DNA of 64,000 nucleotides from Bog-756 sp963745955 (GTDB lineage: Bacteria; Actinomycetota; Acidimicrobiia; Acidimicrobiales; RAAP-2). This document shows positions 1 through 9,534 of this stretch, one piece after another. The position numbers were made by a program, and so were the translations under genes. The stretch spans positions 1,178,001 to 1,242,000 of the forward strand of contig CAVUZI010000011.1 in assembly GCA_963745955.1 (NCBI GenBank). The letters are read 5' to 3'. Numbering within the stretch: position 1 is the first letter of the stretch; each line of letters starts with the position of its first letter. Under the pieces are notes generated by a model. It was given only the letters and a program-made list of their open reading frames with translations. It made no database searches and was not told the origin of the DNA.

Positions 1-321
1 CGCTGCCACGCTTGCAAAGCGAAAGAGACTGTCCGGATTCGCAGCGTGGTGAGCGCTAACTCCATCCTCAAAGGCAAACTGACCAGTTTGCGCTGGGGTC
101 ATCACGTCGCAAATCACGTGGACATCGGGCGACTCCAGCAATGACCTCAGGCCGTCATACCCAAACACTTCGACCAGTGCGGGTACCTCCCGCAGCAAAA
201 TGGACTCGATAGTGCACTCCTCGAAGAGAATGAGTCTCCTCACGAGGGACCCGACATCGCAGTCGACGGACTCGGATCCGTCGACTGGAGTGGCAATAGG
301 GCCAAAATGTCGCTCACGCAT
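1..321 (-). CDS. Hypothetical protein, N-terminal part, runs off the left edge
   Basis: An open reading frame begins at an ATG (complement of 319-321) and stays open to base 1, giving 107 residues with no stop. The protein starts MRERHFGPIATPVDGSES and contains an acidic, leucine/valine-rich segment (around residues 30-75) with a GYDGLRSLLES stretch. I see no signal peptide or membrane segment. I do not recognise the family. The even composition and lack of stops favour a real gene, but its C-terminus lies outside the window. Confidence 0.5.
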   Translation of the reverse strand, partial: MRERHFGPIATPVDGSESVDCDVGSLVRRLILFEECTIESILLREVPALVEVFGYDGLRSLLESPDVHVICDVMTPAQTGQFAFEDGVSAHHAANPDSLFRFASVAA

Positions 322-338
322 GCTCACAACGTGAATTC

Positions 339-596
339 TTGCATCTGCAGGCCCTCTCGGAGCGGTCTAATCAGGGGTCTGATTCCCGACTTGCGGACAA
401 TCTGGCCCTGCTCTGCCACCACCACCACTTCCTCAAGACCTACGAGGGCTGGGTCCTCTCCCGGGACGGCACCGGACCGAAGGGCACACCCCGGTGGAGA
501 TTCGAACCATTACCCCCCTTCGGGCAGGAACCCGGCCTCGGATGGGACACCGACGAGGAACGGGAGCGGCGGGCACGGGACAGGCGCAACGAGTAG
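339..596 (+). pseudogene. C-terminal remnant of an HNH endonuclease (DUF222/13E12-type)
   Basis: The 85-residue frame contains LADNLALLCHHHHFLKTYEGW. This matches the end of the HNH nuclease domain that closes actinobacterial DUF222 (13E12-repeat) proteins, where an asparagine and a histidine pair form the metal-binding finger. A family member is usually several hundred residues long, and the N-terminal DUF222 part and first half of the HNH motif are absent upstream, where a different gene starts on the other strand. It is therefore a decayed fragment, probably not expressed. Confidence 0.6.
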
Positions 597-937
597 GTCA
601 GCGTCCATCTGGTGGCGCCGACGAGCATGTCGTCGATCTCGGGGTCGACCGCGGCGAAGGTGCCGGGAGCCCGCCCGGGGTGCAGACGAGGTGCAGCCCC
701 AAACCCAAAGAGCAAGCCGCAATCCGAAAAGAAGCCGATGCGGCTGGCGCAGATGTCTCCCGGGTTGTGTTGGATCGAGTACCGCCGACCATGGACATCA
801 TCGTTGCGTCAAGACGAGGGCCGGTGATTGCGGGGGCCTGGAAGCAATCATCTAACGCGGTCGGGGGATCACCGACCCGGCCACGGACGCCGGCGCTGTC
901 CGCGCTCGCCGTCGCCACTCTGGTACGTCGATCCGGT
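597..937. other. Gap with no convincing gene
   Basis: About 340 bases between the HNH remnant and the DinB-like gene. Several frames are open because of high GC, but none has a recognisable domain or a good start with a ribosome-binding site. A + strand stretch near 680-790 reads like a weak antitoxin-type helix pattern, but it has no proper start or partner. Confidence 0.4.
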
Positions 938-1507
938 CTAGGACGTCATACCGCCCAATCCGACCAGACCACGGGCCAACTCGATCTCGCCCATGTGACG
1001 GAGGCCGTGCTGGTAGATCCAGCACTCGGCCGCGTCGAGCAGGGTGATGCCGTCGGGTCCCGCCACCCGGGCGCTGTAGGTGCTCGCCACCTGGGGAGGG
1101 AACGGGCGACCGACGACGACTCTCGCCAGCTCGACTGGGTCGAGGTCGGCGAGCCACGCTTCGGTCCGGGCGAAGACCGCTCCCATGTACTGCTGAAAGG
1201 CCGCGTAGTCCCCGATGCGCTGATGGACCATCTCCGCCACGGTCCGGTGCTTTCCGTGATCGGCGATGGCCGGCTGCACCCTCGACTCCCAGTCGTCGTC
1301 CCAGATAGGCGGCGTACCGGTCATCAACATGAACGACGCGTCCATCATGTTGACGATGTGGAAGAGGCTGAAGGCGATGGGGAGCACCCCCTCGCGCTCG
1401 AAGTGGTTGACCTGGTCGATGTTCATGGTCGACACCGCGTCGTGGTAGAGCGAGTGCATTGCGTGCATGCGCCGCCGGAGCGAATCGAGTGCCAGCTCGC
1501 CTGCCAT
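938..1507 (-). CDS. DinB-like (DfsB family) protein
   Basis: 189 residues, the usual size for DinB/DfsB four-helix-bundle proteins. The putative metal ligands of the fold are visible: a histidine in SLFHIVNMMDAS (about residue 50) and a pair in HGLRHMGEIELARG near the C-terminus. Family members are often metal-dependent thiol-using enzymes or of unknown role; the substrate cannot be told here. It starts at an ATG (complement of 1505-1507) with a GAGGAAG-like ribosome-binding site upstream. The TetR gene diverges from it with a ~140-base gap, so the regulator may control this gene (inference). Confidence 0.75.
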   Translation of the reverse strand: MAGELALDSLRRRMHAMHSLYHDAVSTMNIDQVNHFEREGVLPIAFSLFHIVNMMDASFMLMTGTPPIWDDDWESRVQPAIADHGKHRTVAEMVHQRIGDYAAFQQYMGAVFARTEAWLADLDPVELARVVVGRPFPPQVASTYSARVAGPDGITLLDAAECWIYQHGLRHMGEIELARGLVGLGGMTS

Positions 1508-1647
1508 CTTCCTCCTCGCCGGGCCGAAGTCGCACGGCGCTCCGGCTCGTCACGTGCCCGGCCAGGCTAGGCCACGGACGTCCCCGCCAGTGCGCCGGCC
1601 CGGTGATCTGTGCCGGAACCCGGCCGGCCGGTAATCTGACGGTCACG

Positions 1648-2313
1648 ATGCCCACTGACATGGAGACGGAGCCGACCCACCTCAGCAGTCCAGAGGATGT
1701 GCCCGCCGAAGCACCCCAGCCCGCCACCACCGATGGGCGCCAGCTGCGGCGTGAACGCAACCGCGAGGCGGTCGTCGAGGCGCTGCTCGACCTCTACAGC
1801 CAGGGCAACCTGCGCCCGAGTGCCGAGGAGATCGCCATCCGGTCAGGCCTCTCGCCCCGCTCACTGTTCCGGTACTTCGACGACGTCGACGATCTCATCA
1901 GGGAAGCCGTCGACCGCCAGATCGAACGGGCCATCCCGCTGGTACCGATCGATGCGACACCGGACGCCCCGGTGGCGGCCAAAGTGGCCGCTCTGGTCGA
2001 CCAGCGGTTCCGTCTCTTCGGCGCGGTCGGAAACGCCGCCTCCGTGTTGAGGCTGCGTTCGCCGTTTCAACCGCTGCTGGCCGCCTCCCTGGCGCAGAAC
2101 CGGGCCTTCCTGCGATCGCAGATGGAGAGGCTCTTCGCTCCGGAGCTGGCGACCATGGAACCCGAGGTCGCGGTCAGGTCACTGGCGGCGGCCGACGTGC
2201 TCGCCTCCTTCGAGTCCCGCCACCTCCTCTGCCACGACCAGGGCCTCGACCTCGACCAGGCCAAGTCGGTGATGACCGATGCACTGGTCACCATCTTTGC
2301 TCGCACCGTCTGA
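1648..2313 (+). CDS. TetR-family transcriptional regulator
   Basis: 221 residues from the ATG at 1648. An acidic/proline-rich N-terminal tail of about 30 residues precedes the DNA-binding domain, whose helix-turn-helix is clear around residues 52-75 (EEIAIRSGLSPRSLFRYF). The rest is an all-helical ligand/dimerisation domain without family-specific motifs. The MFS exporter lies convergently just downstream and the DinB-like gene is divergent upstream. TetR regulators commonly control an adjacent exporter, so one of these is a plausible target; no operator palindrome was clearly seen. Confidence 0.85.
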   Translation: MPTDMETEPTHLSSPEDVPAEAPQPATTDGRQLRRERNREAVVEALLDLYSQGNLRPSAEEIAIRSGLSPRSLFRYFDDVDDLIREAVDRQIERAIPLVPIDATPDAPVAAKVAALVDQRFRLFGAVGNAASVLRLRSPFQPLLAASLAQNRAFLRSQMERLFAPELATMEPEVAVRSLAAADVLASFESRHLLCHDQGLDLDQAKSVMTDALVTIFARTV

Positions 2314-2319
2314 CGTCGC

Positions 2320-2446
2320 ACGCCCGCACGTCGACCCGTCCGTACGTCGCACCGTCGACCCGTCGACCTGTCGACCTGTCGAGCCCCCCACACGTCGAGC
2401 CCCCCACACGTCGACCCGTCGAGCCGTCCACCTGCGGGTCGATCCG
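2320..2446. repeat. Degenerate CGTCGACCYGTCGA-type low-complexity repeat
   Basis: The gap between the convergent TetR and MFS genes is filled by imperfect tandem copies of a 7-10 base unit around GTCGACC, including two adjacent copies of a CCCCCCACACGTCGAG unit. GTCGAC is itself palindromic, so the strand can fold on itself. This could act as a bidirectional terminator between the two convergent genes or be a slippage-generated microsatellite. Confidence 0.7.
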
Positions 2447-2447
2447 G

Positions 2448-4481
2448 TCACACGGCGGTGGCGCGGGCGTCGGCCAGCAACTTGTCGTCGTCGGCCAGCA
2501 ACGCCTTGGCCAACTGGCGGACCATGTCGACGACCTCGGGATGGGTTTCGGGGTCCCAGCCCTCCAACAACTCGGTCATCGAGTCGCGCCGGGCCACGGT
2601 GAGCCTGTCGATCGCCGACTTCCCCGACGCGGTGAGAACCAGCTCGCTCCCCATGGGGGATCCGTTCCGCGCCACCATCCCGGCCGCCACCAGCGAGTCC
2701 ACCGCCGCCTCCAACCGATCAGGATCGACTTTCAGACGCTTGCCGACCTCCTCGAGACTGCACCCGGGCCGATCGGCCAGCCGGTAGAGCATCCAGGCCG
2801 ACCGCGGGTCGATATCGAGGCCGGCCCGGGTCGACAGGGTCTCGTAGAGCTCGCGGCGATTCTCACGGCTGGCGGCCCGCTCGAGGATGCGCTGGATCTC
2901 GCCGAGTGACGTCCGGGGTTCGGGGATCCCCAGGTTCTCTGCGGGCTCGGAGGTACGGATCGACTTGCGCAGCTCGAGCTCGGGCAGCGTCCAACTGAGC
3001 AGGAAGGCCACGAAGGCGATCGGCACGCCGATGAGGAAGAGCGTCTGGATCGTGTGGGCAATGCCGCTGATCACGCCGGCCTGCACCACGGCCGGCAGGT
3101 GGTGGATGGCCGACGGGTTCTCCGCATTGAGGTTGAATCCGGTCGGAGCCTTGCTCAGATGCAGCGCGCGCAGCACGTTCGACACCACCAGGTTGGCGTA
3201 GACGGCACCGAACACCGCGGTCCCGAAACAGCCGCCGATCATGCGGAAGAACGTGGTCCCGGACGTGGCCGTGCCCAGCTCCTCGTATGGGACGGCGTTC
3301 TGGACCGCGACCACCAGCACCTGCATGACCAGCCCGAGCCCGAAGCCGAAGACCACCATGTAGGCGGCGATGGTCCAGGCACCGGTGGCGACACCGATCA
3401 TCGACATGAGGTACAGCCCGATGGTCATGAGCGCGGTCCCGATGATGGGGAAGATCTTGTACCGCCCCCACCGGCTGACGATCTGGCCCGACCCGACGGA
3501 GGCGACGAGCAGGCCGCCCATCAACGGGAACAGGCGCACCCCCGACTGGATGGGGCTGATCCCCTTCACGTCCTGGAAGAAGAGGGGGAGGAAGGTCAGC
3601 GCTCCGAACATGGCGAAGCCGACCACGAACCCGATGGCACTGGCCGCGCTGAACACCGGGGTGGAGAAGAGCTTGAGCGGGATCACCGGTTCTACCGCCC
3701 GACGCTCGGCGAACAAGAAGGCCACGCCGAAGACGACCCCGGCCACGGCCAACGCGACCATGAACGGCGACGACCACGGGTACGACGTCCCACCCAGGCT
3801 GGTGTAGAGCACCAGGCAGCTGGCCGACAGGGCCAGCGTCGAGGTGCCCAGGTAATCGATGACCCGGTGGATCCGGCTCAGGGCCCCGGGAAGGGTGACG
3901 GTCGTGATCACCAGGGTGACCGCACCGATGGGGATGTTGATGTAGAAGATCCACCGCCAGCTCAGGTAGTCGACGAAGACGCCGCCGATCAGCGGGCCGA
4001 TCACCGTGGTCACGCCGAACATGGCCATGAACAACCCCATGTAGCGACCCCGCTCACGCGGGGAGACCACGTCACCCACGATGGTCTGGGCGCCCACCAT
4101 CAGACCGCCGCCGCCCAGTCCCTGCAGGGCGCGGAAGATGATGAGCTCGAGCATCGAGTGGCTCAGCCCGGTGAGCGCGGAGCCGAACAGGAAGATGACG
4201 ATGGCGGCCTGAAAGAAGAACTTGCGCCCGTACTGGTCGCCGAGCTTTCCCCACAGAGGCGTGGACACGGTCGACGTCAACAGGTACGCGGTCACCACCC
4301 AGGTGATGTGCGAGGCACCGTGCAGGTCGCCGACGATGGTGGGCAGTGCCGTGGCCACCACCGTCTGGTCCAGGGCGGCCAGGAACATGCCCAGGATAAG
4401 GGCACCGATGATCACGAGGACACGACGATGGGACAGTCCGGCGGGCGGTTCGGCCACCACCGTTGACGACGCCTCGCTCAT
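2448..4481 (-). CDS. DHA2-type MFS drug exporter with C-terminal winged-helix domain
   Basis: 677 residues from the ATG whose complement ends at 4481. The N-terminal ~500 residues form a 14-helix proton antiporter of the EmrB/QacA group: the family motifs LDQTVVATALPTI (helix 1), LWGKLGDQYGRK (motif A) and MFGVTTVIGPLIGGVF (motif C) are present. After the last helix (SWTLPELELRK, about residue 505) comes a soluble ~150-residue tail that reads like a MarR/winged-helix domain (SLEEVGKRLKVDPDRLEAAVDSLVAAGMV). Most family members stop shortly after helix 14, so the fused tail is unusual. The substrate is unknown. Confidence 0.88.
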   Translation of the reverse strand: MSEASSTVVAEPPAGLSHRRVLVIIGALILGMFLAALDQTVVATALPTIVGDLHGASHITWVVTAYLLTSTVSTPLWGKLGDQYGRKFFFQAAIVIFLFGSALTGLSHSMLELIIFRALQGLGGGGLMVGAQTIVGDVVSPRERGRYMGLFMAMFGVTTVIGPLIGGVFVDYLSWRWIFYINIPIGAVTLVITTVTLPGALSRIHRVIDYLGTSTLALSASCLVLYTSLGGTSYPWSSPFMVALAVAGVVFGVAFLFAERRAVEPVIPLKLFSTPVFSAASAIGFVVGFAMFGALTFLPLFFQDVKGISPIQSGVRLFPLMGGLLVASVGSGQIVSRWGRYKIFPIIGTALMTIGLYLMSMIGVATGAWTIAAYMVVFGFGLGLVMQVLVVAVQNAVPYEELGTATSGTTFFRMIGGCFGTAVFGAVYANLVVSNVLRALHLSKAPTGFNLNAENPSAIHHLPAVVQAGVISGIAHTIQTLFLIGVPIAFVAFLLSWTLPELELRKSIRTSEPAENLGIPEPRTSLGEIQRILERAASRENRRELYETLSTRAGLDIDPRSAWMLYRLADRPGCSLEEVGKRLKVDPDRLEAAVDSLVAAGMVARNGSPMGSELVLTASGKSAIDRLTVARRDSMTELLEGWDPETHPEVVDMVRQLAKALLADDDKLLADARATAV

Positions 4482-4594
4482 GTGCGACTCCCCGTTCGGC
4501 GGCCTCGGAACCGCCGTCATATCCTACGGGGAGGGCCGGAGCGGCCCGAACGAACGGTGGATCGGGCGTCGGGGCGGTTCCGGCCGCTCCGCTC

Positions 4595-5371
4595 TCAGCC
4601 CGGCTCCTCCCGAACGGCTCTGACCAGCCCGAACAGGTCGGATTCGTCGATCCGGGAGGCTGCCCGCACCGAGGCGCGCCCGAGCGTGGAGCCGAAGGGC
4701 AGGGCGTCGACGAGCCCACGGCCCACCCAACTGCGGATCAGGCGCAGCTCGGTGGAACGGGCGAGGGCCCGTTGGTCCACCGCCCGCCCCTTCGACATCA
4801 GCGCGGCATTGGTGAGGCGCCGCACTTCGGTCCGGTCCACCGTGATCCCGTGCTCGTCGAGCCGGCGTACCAGGTAGGAGCCGGTGTTGTACCAGTCACA
4901 GAACCCATGGACCACGGACGCCATCTGGCCCACTGCGCCGTCGATGGCCAGGGCCAGGACCGGGCCCCCTTCGAGGGTGGTCGCCGCGGCCGCGGTCACC
5001 AACGCCAGTTGCAGCGCACCCATGGCGGTGGAGATGGACCGGACCTGGCGCGAGGCCAGCAGCTCGACGCCCTTTTGGTCGTAGAGGGCGGCGGGATGGT
5101 CGAGGACCTGACCCGACATCCAGTCGAGCAGCCGGGGAGGGGCGGCCTTCACCTGGATGTGCACCCGCCGTAGCCTCCCCCGTCCGCCGGAGATGGCGGC
5201 CCGGCCCACGCTCCCGAAAGCGGCCTCGAGCTGGGCCGCTGCTTCAGCCGGCAGTCCCTCCGGGCGCAACAGGGACCTGAGCGCCTGGGAGGAGCGGGCC
5301 CGGGCCCGGGCCCGGCCTGACGCCCACCGACCCGGCGGTGCCGGTCGGGATTCCGGCTGCCCGTCGGTCAC
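4595..5371 (-). CDS. Hypothetical protein, ~258 residues
   Basis: The frame is open far upstream, but the start is best placed at the GTG whose complement is 5369-5371. The N-terminal third is arginine/alanine-rich; the centre holds a mildly hydrophobic stretch (TAMGALQLALVTAAAATTLEG) that may be a buried helix or single membrane segment, followed by conserved-looking acidic and arginine-rich helices. I do not recognise the family. It lies between the MFS exporter (same strand) and the divergently oriented monooxygenase. The opposite-strand reading frames look random, which supports this strand. Confidence 0.55.
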   Translation of the reverse strand: MTDGQPESRPAPPGRWASGRARARARSSQALRSLLRPEGLPAEAAAQLEAAFGSVGRAAISGGRGRLRRVHIQVKAAPPRLLDWMSGQVLDHPAALYDQKGVELLASRQVRSISTAMGALQLALVTAAAATTLEGGPVLALAIDGAVGQMASVVHGFCDWYNTGSYLVRRLDEHGITVDRTEVRRLTNAALMSKGRAVDQRALARSTELRLIRSWVGRGLVDALPFGSTLGRASVRAASRIDESDLFGLVRAVREEPG

Positions 5372-5566
5372 CCCATGAGTCTGGTGACTGCAGGCCGGGT
5401 CCGCAAGGGCACCCGCCCGGGGTTGTGAGCGACAGTGTCGTTCGGGTGTCGTCCGGCTGCCAACGGCCGGCGGGTGTCGTCCGACGGGCCTACCATTCGG
5501 GGTGCCGCAGAGCCTGCCCGACGGTCGGATGCAGGCGGAGGTGCGGTCCGGAACCGGAGAGCTCAC

Positions 5567-7232
5567 ATGGCGCTGGACATCGGGCGCAGGCGGTTGGAAC
5601 GGGAGATCCGCACCGCTCGCCGCGAGGGGCGGTCGACGCCCACCATCGTGATCGTGGGAGCCGGCTTCTCGGGACTGGCGATCGCCATCCAGCTGGTCCG
5701 GTCGGGTGTACGCGACTTCACCATCATCGAGCAGTCCGATGCGGTCGGCGGCACCTGGCGGGACAACACCTACCCGGGAAGCGGGTGCGACGTCCCCTCC
5801 CACCTCTACTCCTTCTCCTTCTCCCCGAAGTCCGACTGGACCCGTCGCTTCGCCGAACAGCCGGAGATCCTCTCCTACGCCGAGCGGTGCGTGCAGCGCT
5901 TCCGGCTCGCACCCCATCTCCGTCTGGGCACGACCGTCCAGCGCGCCGACCTCGACGAGGCCGTCCGACGGTGGCGGCTGGTCGTGACGTCGGCCGACGG
6001 TGAGGAGCAGATCGAAGCCGACGACGTGATCTTCGCCTGCGGCCAGCTCAACCGGCCCCACGTGCCCGACCTGCAGGGCCTGACGGGACTTCGCCGGGCC
6101 GATGTGGCATTCGGCCCGCTGGGACCACGGGTGCGATCTGGACGGGAAGCGGGTCGCCGTGGTGGGGAGCGGGGCGAGCGCCATCCAGTTCGTTCCCCGG
6201 GTGGCCGAGCGGGCCGCCGAGCTCACGATCTATCAGCGCAGCCCGAACTATGTGGCCCCGAAGAGGGACCGGCCCTATGGGGGGACGGCCCGATGGCTGT
6301 TCGACAACGTCGAACCGGTTGAACGCGCCTACCGCTGGTTGATCTACTGGGGCCTCGAGTCCCGATGGTTCTGGTTCCGCAAGGACGGATGGGCGGGACG
6401 CAAGCTGGGGCAGCTCTTCGCCAAGGGCATCCGCCGGGACGTGGTCTCCGAGCGCCTGCCCGAGCGGTCCGTGGTGCCCGACTATCCGCTCGGCTGCAAG
6501 CGCATCCTCATCTCCAACGAGTGGTACCCGGCCATCATGCGGCCCAACGTCGAGGTGGTCGACCAGCCCATCGAGCACATCGAGTCCGACGCCGTCGTGA
6601 CCGCCGACGGCCGACGGCGCCCCGCCGACGTCCTCATCTTCGGCACGGGTTTCTCCACCACCGATTTCCTGGCCCACATCCCCGTCCACGGCCTAGGGGG
6701 GCGACCCCTGGCCGAGGCGTGGAGCGACGGCGCCCACGCCTACCTGGGTACGGCGGTGGCCGGATTTCCGAACTGCTACCTGCTCTACGGGCCCAACACC
6801 AACCTCGGGCACAACTCGATCCTGTTCATGGTGGAGCGCCAGATCAATCTCATCCTGCAGGCCATGGCCGTCCAGGTCAGATCGACGGAGGCCGGTGCGG
6901 CTCCACTGGTCGGTGTGAACGTGGACGCCTACCGGCGGGACGACCAGAGGACCCAACGCCTCATGTCGGCAACGGCCTGGGTGGCCGGCTGCACGAGCTG
7001 GTACAAGAACGCGTCGGGCAGGGTGACCAACAACTGGCCGTCCTGGACCGTCCGCTACTGGTACGACACGCTGCGCCTCCGACCGGCCGATCTCGGGGTC
7101 GTCGGTTCCACCCGACCGCAGGCGGGACCGGCGCGGGCCGACAGAACCCCGGCGGACGGGCGGGGCAACGGAGCCGACCCACCCGGCCTGGCCCGGCTCG
7201 ATCCGACGGAGCCCAGCTACGAGCCGATGTGA
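5567..7232 (+). CDS. Flavin-containing monooxygenase, Baeyer-Villiger type (one-base frame break near 6090)
   Basis: The restored protein is 554 residues, typical for class B FAD/NADPH monooxygenases. The FAD Rossmann motif GAGFSG lies near residue 30, the family fingerprint FAGPMWHSARWD follows the first domain, and the NADPH motif GSGASA comes about 20 residues after that. FXGxxxHxxxW marks Baeyer-Villiger enzymes and relatives, which insert oxygen into ketones or oxidise hetero-atoms. The reading frame changes at a GGGACTT context just before the fingerprint; dropping one base joins the two parts exactly. Start ATG 5567 has a GGAGAG ribosome-binding site. The end overlaps the convergent pirin gene by 16 bases. 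Confidence 0.85.
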
Positions 7233-8182
7233 TCGGCGGGCACGGTCCCCAACCGTCCGGCCTGGTAGTCCTCGAAGGCCTGGGCGATCTCTTCCTTCGT
7301 GTTCATGACGAAAGGCCCGTAGGCGTAGACCGGCTCCCGGATCGGTCGACCTCCGAGGATCAAGATGTCGAGCGTCGGAGTCCGCGAATCCTGGTCGGCA
7401 TCGGCGGTGACGGTCAGCGCGCCCCCCTCACCGAAGACGGCAAGCCGCCCGGTGTCCACCGCGTGCCCCTCGGTACCGACGGTGCCCCGGCCGCCGAGCA
7501 CGTAGACGAGCGCATTGAAGTCGCTCCGCCACGGGATGTCGATTCTGGCCCCCGGTGACAGGGTGGCGTGCACCATGGCCATGGGCGAATGGGTCGATCC
7601 GGGCCCGGCATGGCCCCCGAGGTCGCCGGCGATGACCCTGAACAGGGCCCCCCCGTCGGGCGAGGCCAGCAACACGACGTTGGAGGATCCGATGTCCTGA
7701 TAGCGGGGAGCGATCATCTTGTCCGCCTTGGGCAGGTTGACCCACAGCTGGATCCCGTGGAACAGACCGCCGCTGGCCACCAGCTCCTCGGGCGGAGCCT
7801 CGATGTGGAGGATGCCGCCACCGGCCGTCATCCACTGGGTGTCGCCGTTGGTGATCAGCCCGCCACCACCGATCGAGTCCTGGTGCCGGAAGGTGCCGTC
7901 GATCATGTAGGTCACCGTCTCGAATCCGCGGTGGGGATGCCACGGAGTGCCCTTGGGCTCGCCGGGCGCGTACTCCACCTCACCCATCTGGTCCATGTGG
8001 ATGAACGGATCGAGGTGGTGCCGGTCCACGCCGGCGAACGCCCGACGGACCGGAAATCCCTCCCCTTCGAATCCTGCGGGCGCGGTGGTGACCGAGACCA
8101 CAGACCTCGACACGCTCGTCGCCGGATCCGGTGCCGCCACCCTGGGTAGGGCGAGAACATCGTCCACAGTCACTGCCGGCAT
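7217..8182 (-). CDS. Pirin-family protein (bicupin)
   Basis: About 321 residues. The N-terminal cupin holds the pirin metal-site signature HPHRGFETVTY with further histidine/glutamate ligands (HIEAPPEEL), and a second cupin-like domain follows. Pirins bind Fe(II); some are quercetin 2,3-dioxygenases, others redox-sensing co-regulators, and sequence alone does not decide. ATG 8182 gives the usual N-terminus; an in-frame start 11 codons upstream exists. The gene is convergent with the monooxygenase and divergent from the RodZ-like gene. Confidence 0.88.
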   Translation of the reverse strand: MPAVTVDDVLALPRVAAPDPATSVSRSVVSVTTAPAGFEGEGFPVRRAFAGVDRHHLDPFIHMDQMGEVEYAPGEPKGTPWHPHRGFETVTYMIDGTFRHQDSIGGGGLITNGDTQWMTAGGGILHIEAPPEELVASGGLFHGIQLWVNLPKADKMIAPRYQDIGSSNVVLLASPDGGALFRVIAGDLGGHAGPGSTHSPMAMVHATLSPGARIDIPWRSDFNALVYVLGGRGTVGTEGHAVDTGRLAVFGEGGALTVTADADQDSRTPTLDILILGGRPIREPVYAYGPFVMNTKEEIAQAFEDYQAGRLGTVPADHIGS

Positions 8183-8252
8183 GGCCAACCTCCCTCTCGG
8201 TGCCGCGCTCGGCACCGCACATCCGCTCTTCCTCTGAAATCCTTCTGCTGGT

Positions 8253-8266
8253 ACAACACTAGTTGT
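8253..8266. promoter_or_regulatory. Inverted repeat ACAAC-N4-GTTGT between pirin and the RodZ-like gene
   Basis: A perfect 5-bp inverted repeat with a 4-base spacer lies in the 226-base divergent gap, about 70 bases upstream of the pirin start. It has the shape of an operator for a dimeric regulator (MarR/TetR-like). No cognate regulator is adjacent. Confidence 0.35.
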
Positions 8267-8408
8267 GCTCGCAACATTTCCGGACCCCTGTCAGCGCCCG
8301 GAACCGCTCCGCCTGGGAGGGGAATGGTCTCAAGTCTGCCCCCGGTTGCGGCGAAAAGCACGAGTGAACAAGTACGCTTGACATACCGGGACAGTCAGGA
8401 GACAAAAG

Positions 8409-9497
8409 GTGCTCTGGCAACGCGGCGGGACAGCGCGCCGTCGCGACGACCATGACGAGAAGCCGAGCTCCTCCGCCGAGGGCATCGGCTGGTTGCTTCG
8501 GGCAGCCAGGGAGGAGCGCGGCCTGGATCTCCTGGCCGTGCACGACCGGCTGGGCCGACCGATCACCCAGCTCGAAGCCCTCGAGAACGGGGACCTGGCC
8601 AGCCTTCCCGATCAGGCCCTGGCCCTGTCCACCCTCAGACGCTATGCCGCCTTCCTCGGCCTCGACGGCGACGCACTGGCCCTCCAGATGATCGACGCCT
8701 GGTCGGCGTCGGTGCCGGCGCCCGCCCTGTCGTCCACCGGGGCCAAGCGCAACCAGGTCGGGGCGGGCTCGGTGACCAATGTGGTCACCGCGGTGACGAC
8801 CGAGCCCGACCACCTGCGGGCGTTCACCCAGACCGGAGAGGTACCGAGGGTGGGAGCCGGGTCCGCGGCGGGGGGCTCGGGGGCCTACGGCTACGGGGTG
8901 GCGTCGGGTCCACCCACCGGGACGTTCCCGGTCGTTCCCCGACAGGAGATCAGGCACAGCAAACGGGCGGTGGCCAAGGCCCGGCGCCGGCTGCGGGCAC
9001 CGACGTCGCTGAAGGTGATCACCTGGGTGGCCCTGGTGCTGGTGCTGGCGGTCGTGGCCGGGTTCGCCATCCAGCAGTGGCGGCCCGAATGGCTGGTCCG
9101 GGCGCACATCCTCAGGGTGGCCGCCCCCACCAGCAACGCGTCGAGCTCGGGAGGCACCTCGGGGGGGCAGAACCACCAGGCATCCGCGGTGGTCGGCACC
9201 GGATACACCCTGCAGAGCTCCAACTGGGCGGTCAACACCCAGAAATTCACCGTCAACGTCGCCACCTCGGGCAGGTGCTGGGTACAGGTCACCAGCTCGA
9301 GCTCGCCCACACCCCTGGTCAGTGGTGTCCAGCAGGCCGGCAAGCTCTTGAGCTTCCCGGCCCAGGGGACCATGACCGTCCAGGTGGGATCGGCCGCGGT
9401 GGCCGTCGCCATCTACATCGACGGGAAGGGCAAGTTCATCAACTCGCCCCACGTGACGCCCTTCACCTACACGTTCACCCCGCCATCCAGCTCCTGA
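8409..9497 (+). CDS. RodZ-like helix-turn-helix membrane protein
   Basis: 362 residues with RodZ architecture: a cytoplasmic XRE-type helix-turn-helix (residues ~22-90: IGWLLRAAREERGLDLL, then VHDRLGRPITQLEALENGD), a linker, one transmembrane helix (VITWVALVLVLAVVAGFAI, ~residue 200) and an extracytoplasmic beta-rich DUF4115-like domain (WVQVTSSSSPTPLVSG). RodZ links MreB filaments to the membrane; without an mreB context the role here is uncertain. GTG start at 8409 is supported by AGGAG seven bases upstream and a TTGACA-like -35 hexamer at 8378. Confidence 0.8.
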   Translation: MLWQRGGTARRRDDHDEKPSSSAEGIGWLLRAAREERGLDLLAVHDRLGRPITQLEALENGDLASLPDQALALSTLRRYAAFLGLDGDALALQMIDAWSASVPAPALSSTGAKRNQVGAGSVTNVVTAVTTEPDHLRAFTQTGEVPRVGAGSAAGGSGAYGYGVASGPPTGTFPVVPRQEIRHSKRAVAKARRRLRAPTSLKVITWVALVLVLAVVAGFAIQQWRPEWLVRAHILRVAAPTSNASSSGGTSGGQNHQASAVVGTGYTLQSSNWAVNTQKFTVNVATSGRCWVQVTSSSSPTPLVSGVQQAGKLLSFPAQGTMTVQVGSAAVAVAIYIDGKGKFINSPHVTPFTYTFTPPSSS

Positions 9498-9534
9498 ACC
9501 TCCCGGCCAGGGGCGACCGGTCCGGCCGGAACCT

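Noticed and set aside
680..800. Antitoxin-like helix pattern in a + strand frame
   Set aside because: No start codon with a ribosome-binding site, no toxin partner, and the frame extends far through the DinB-like gene on the other strand.
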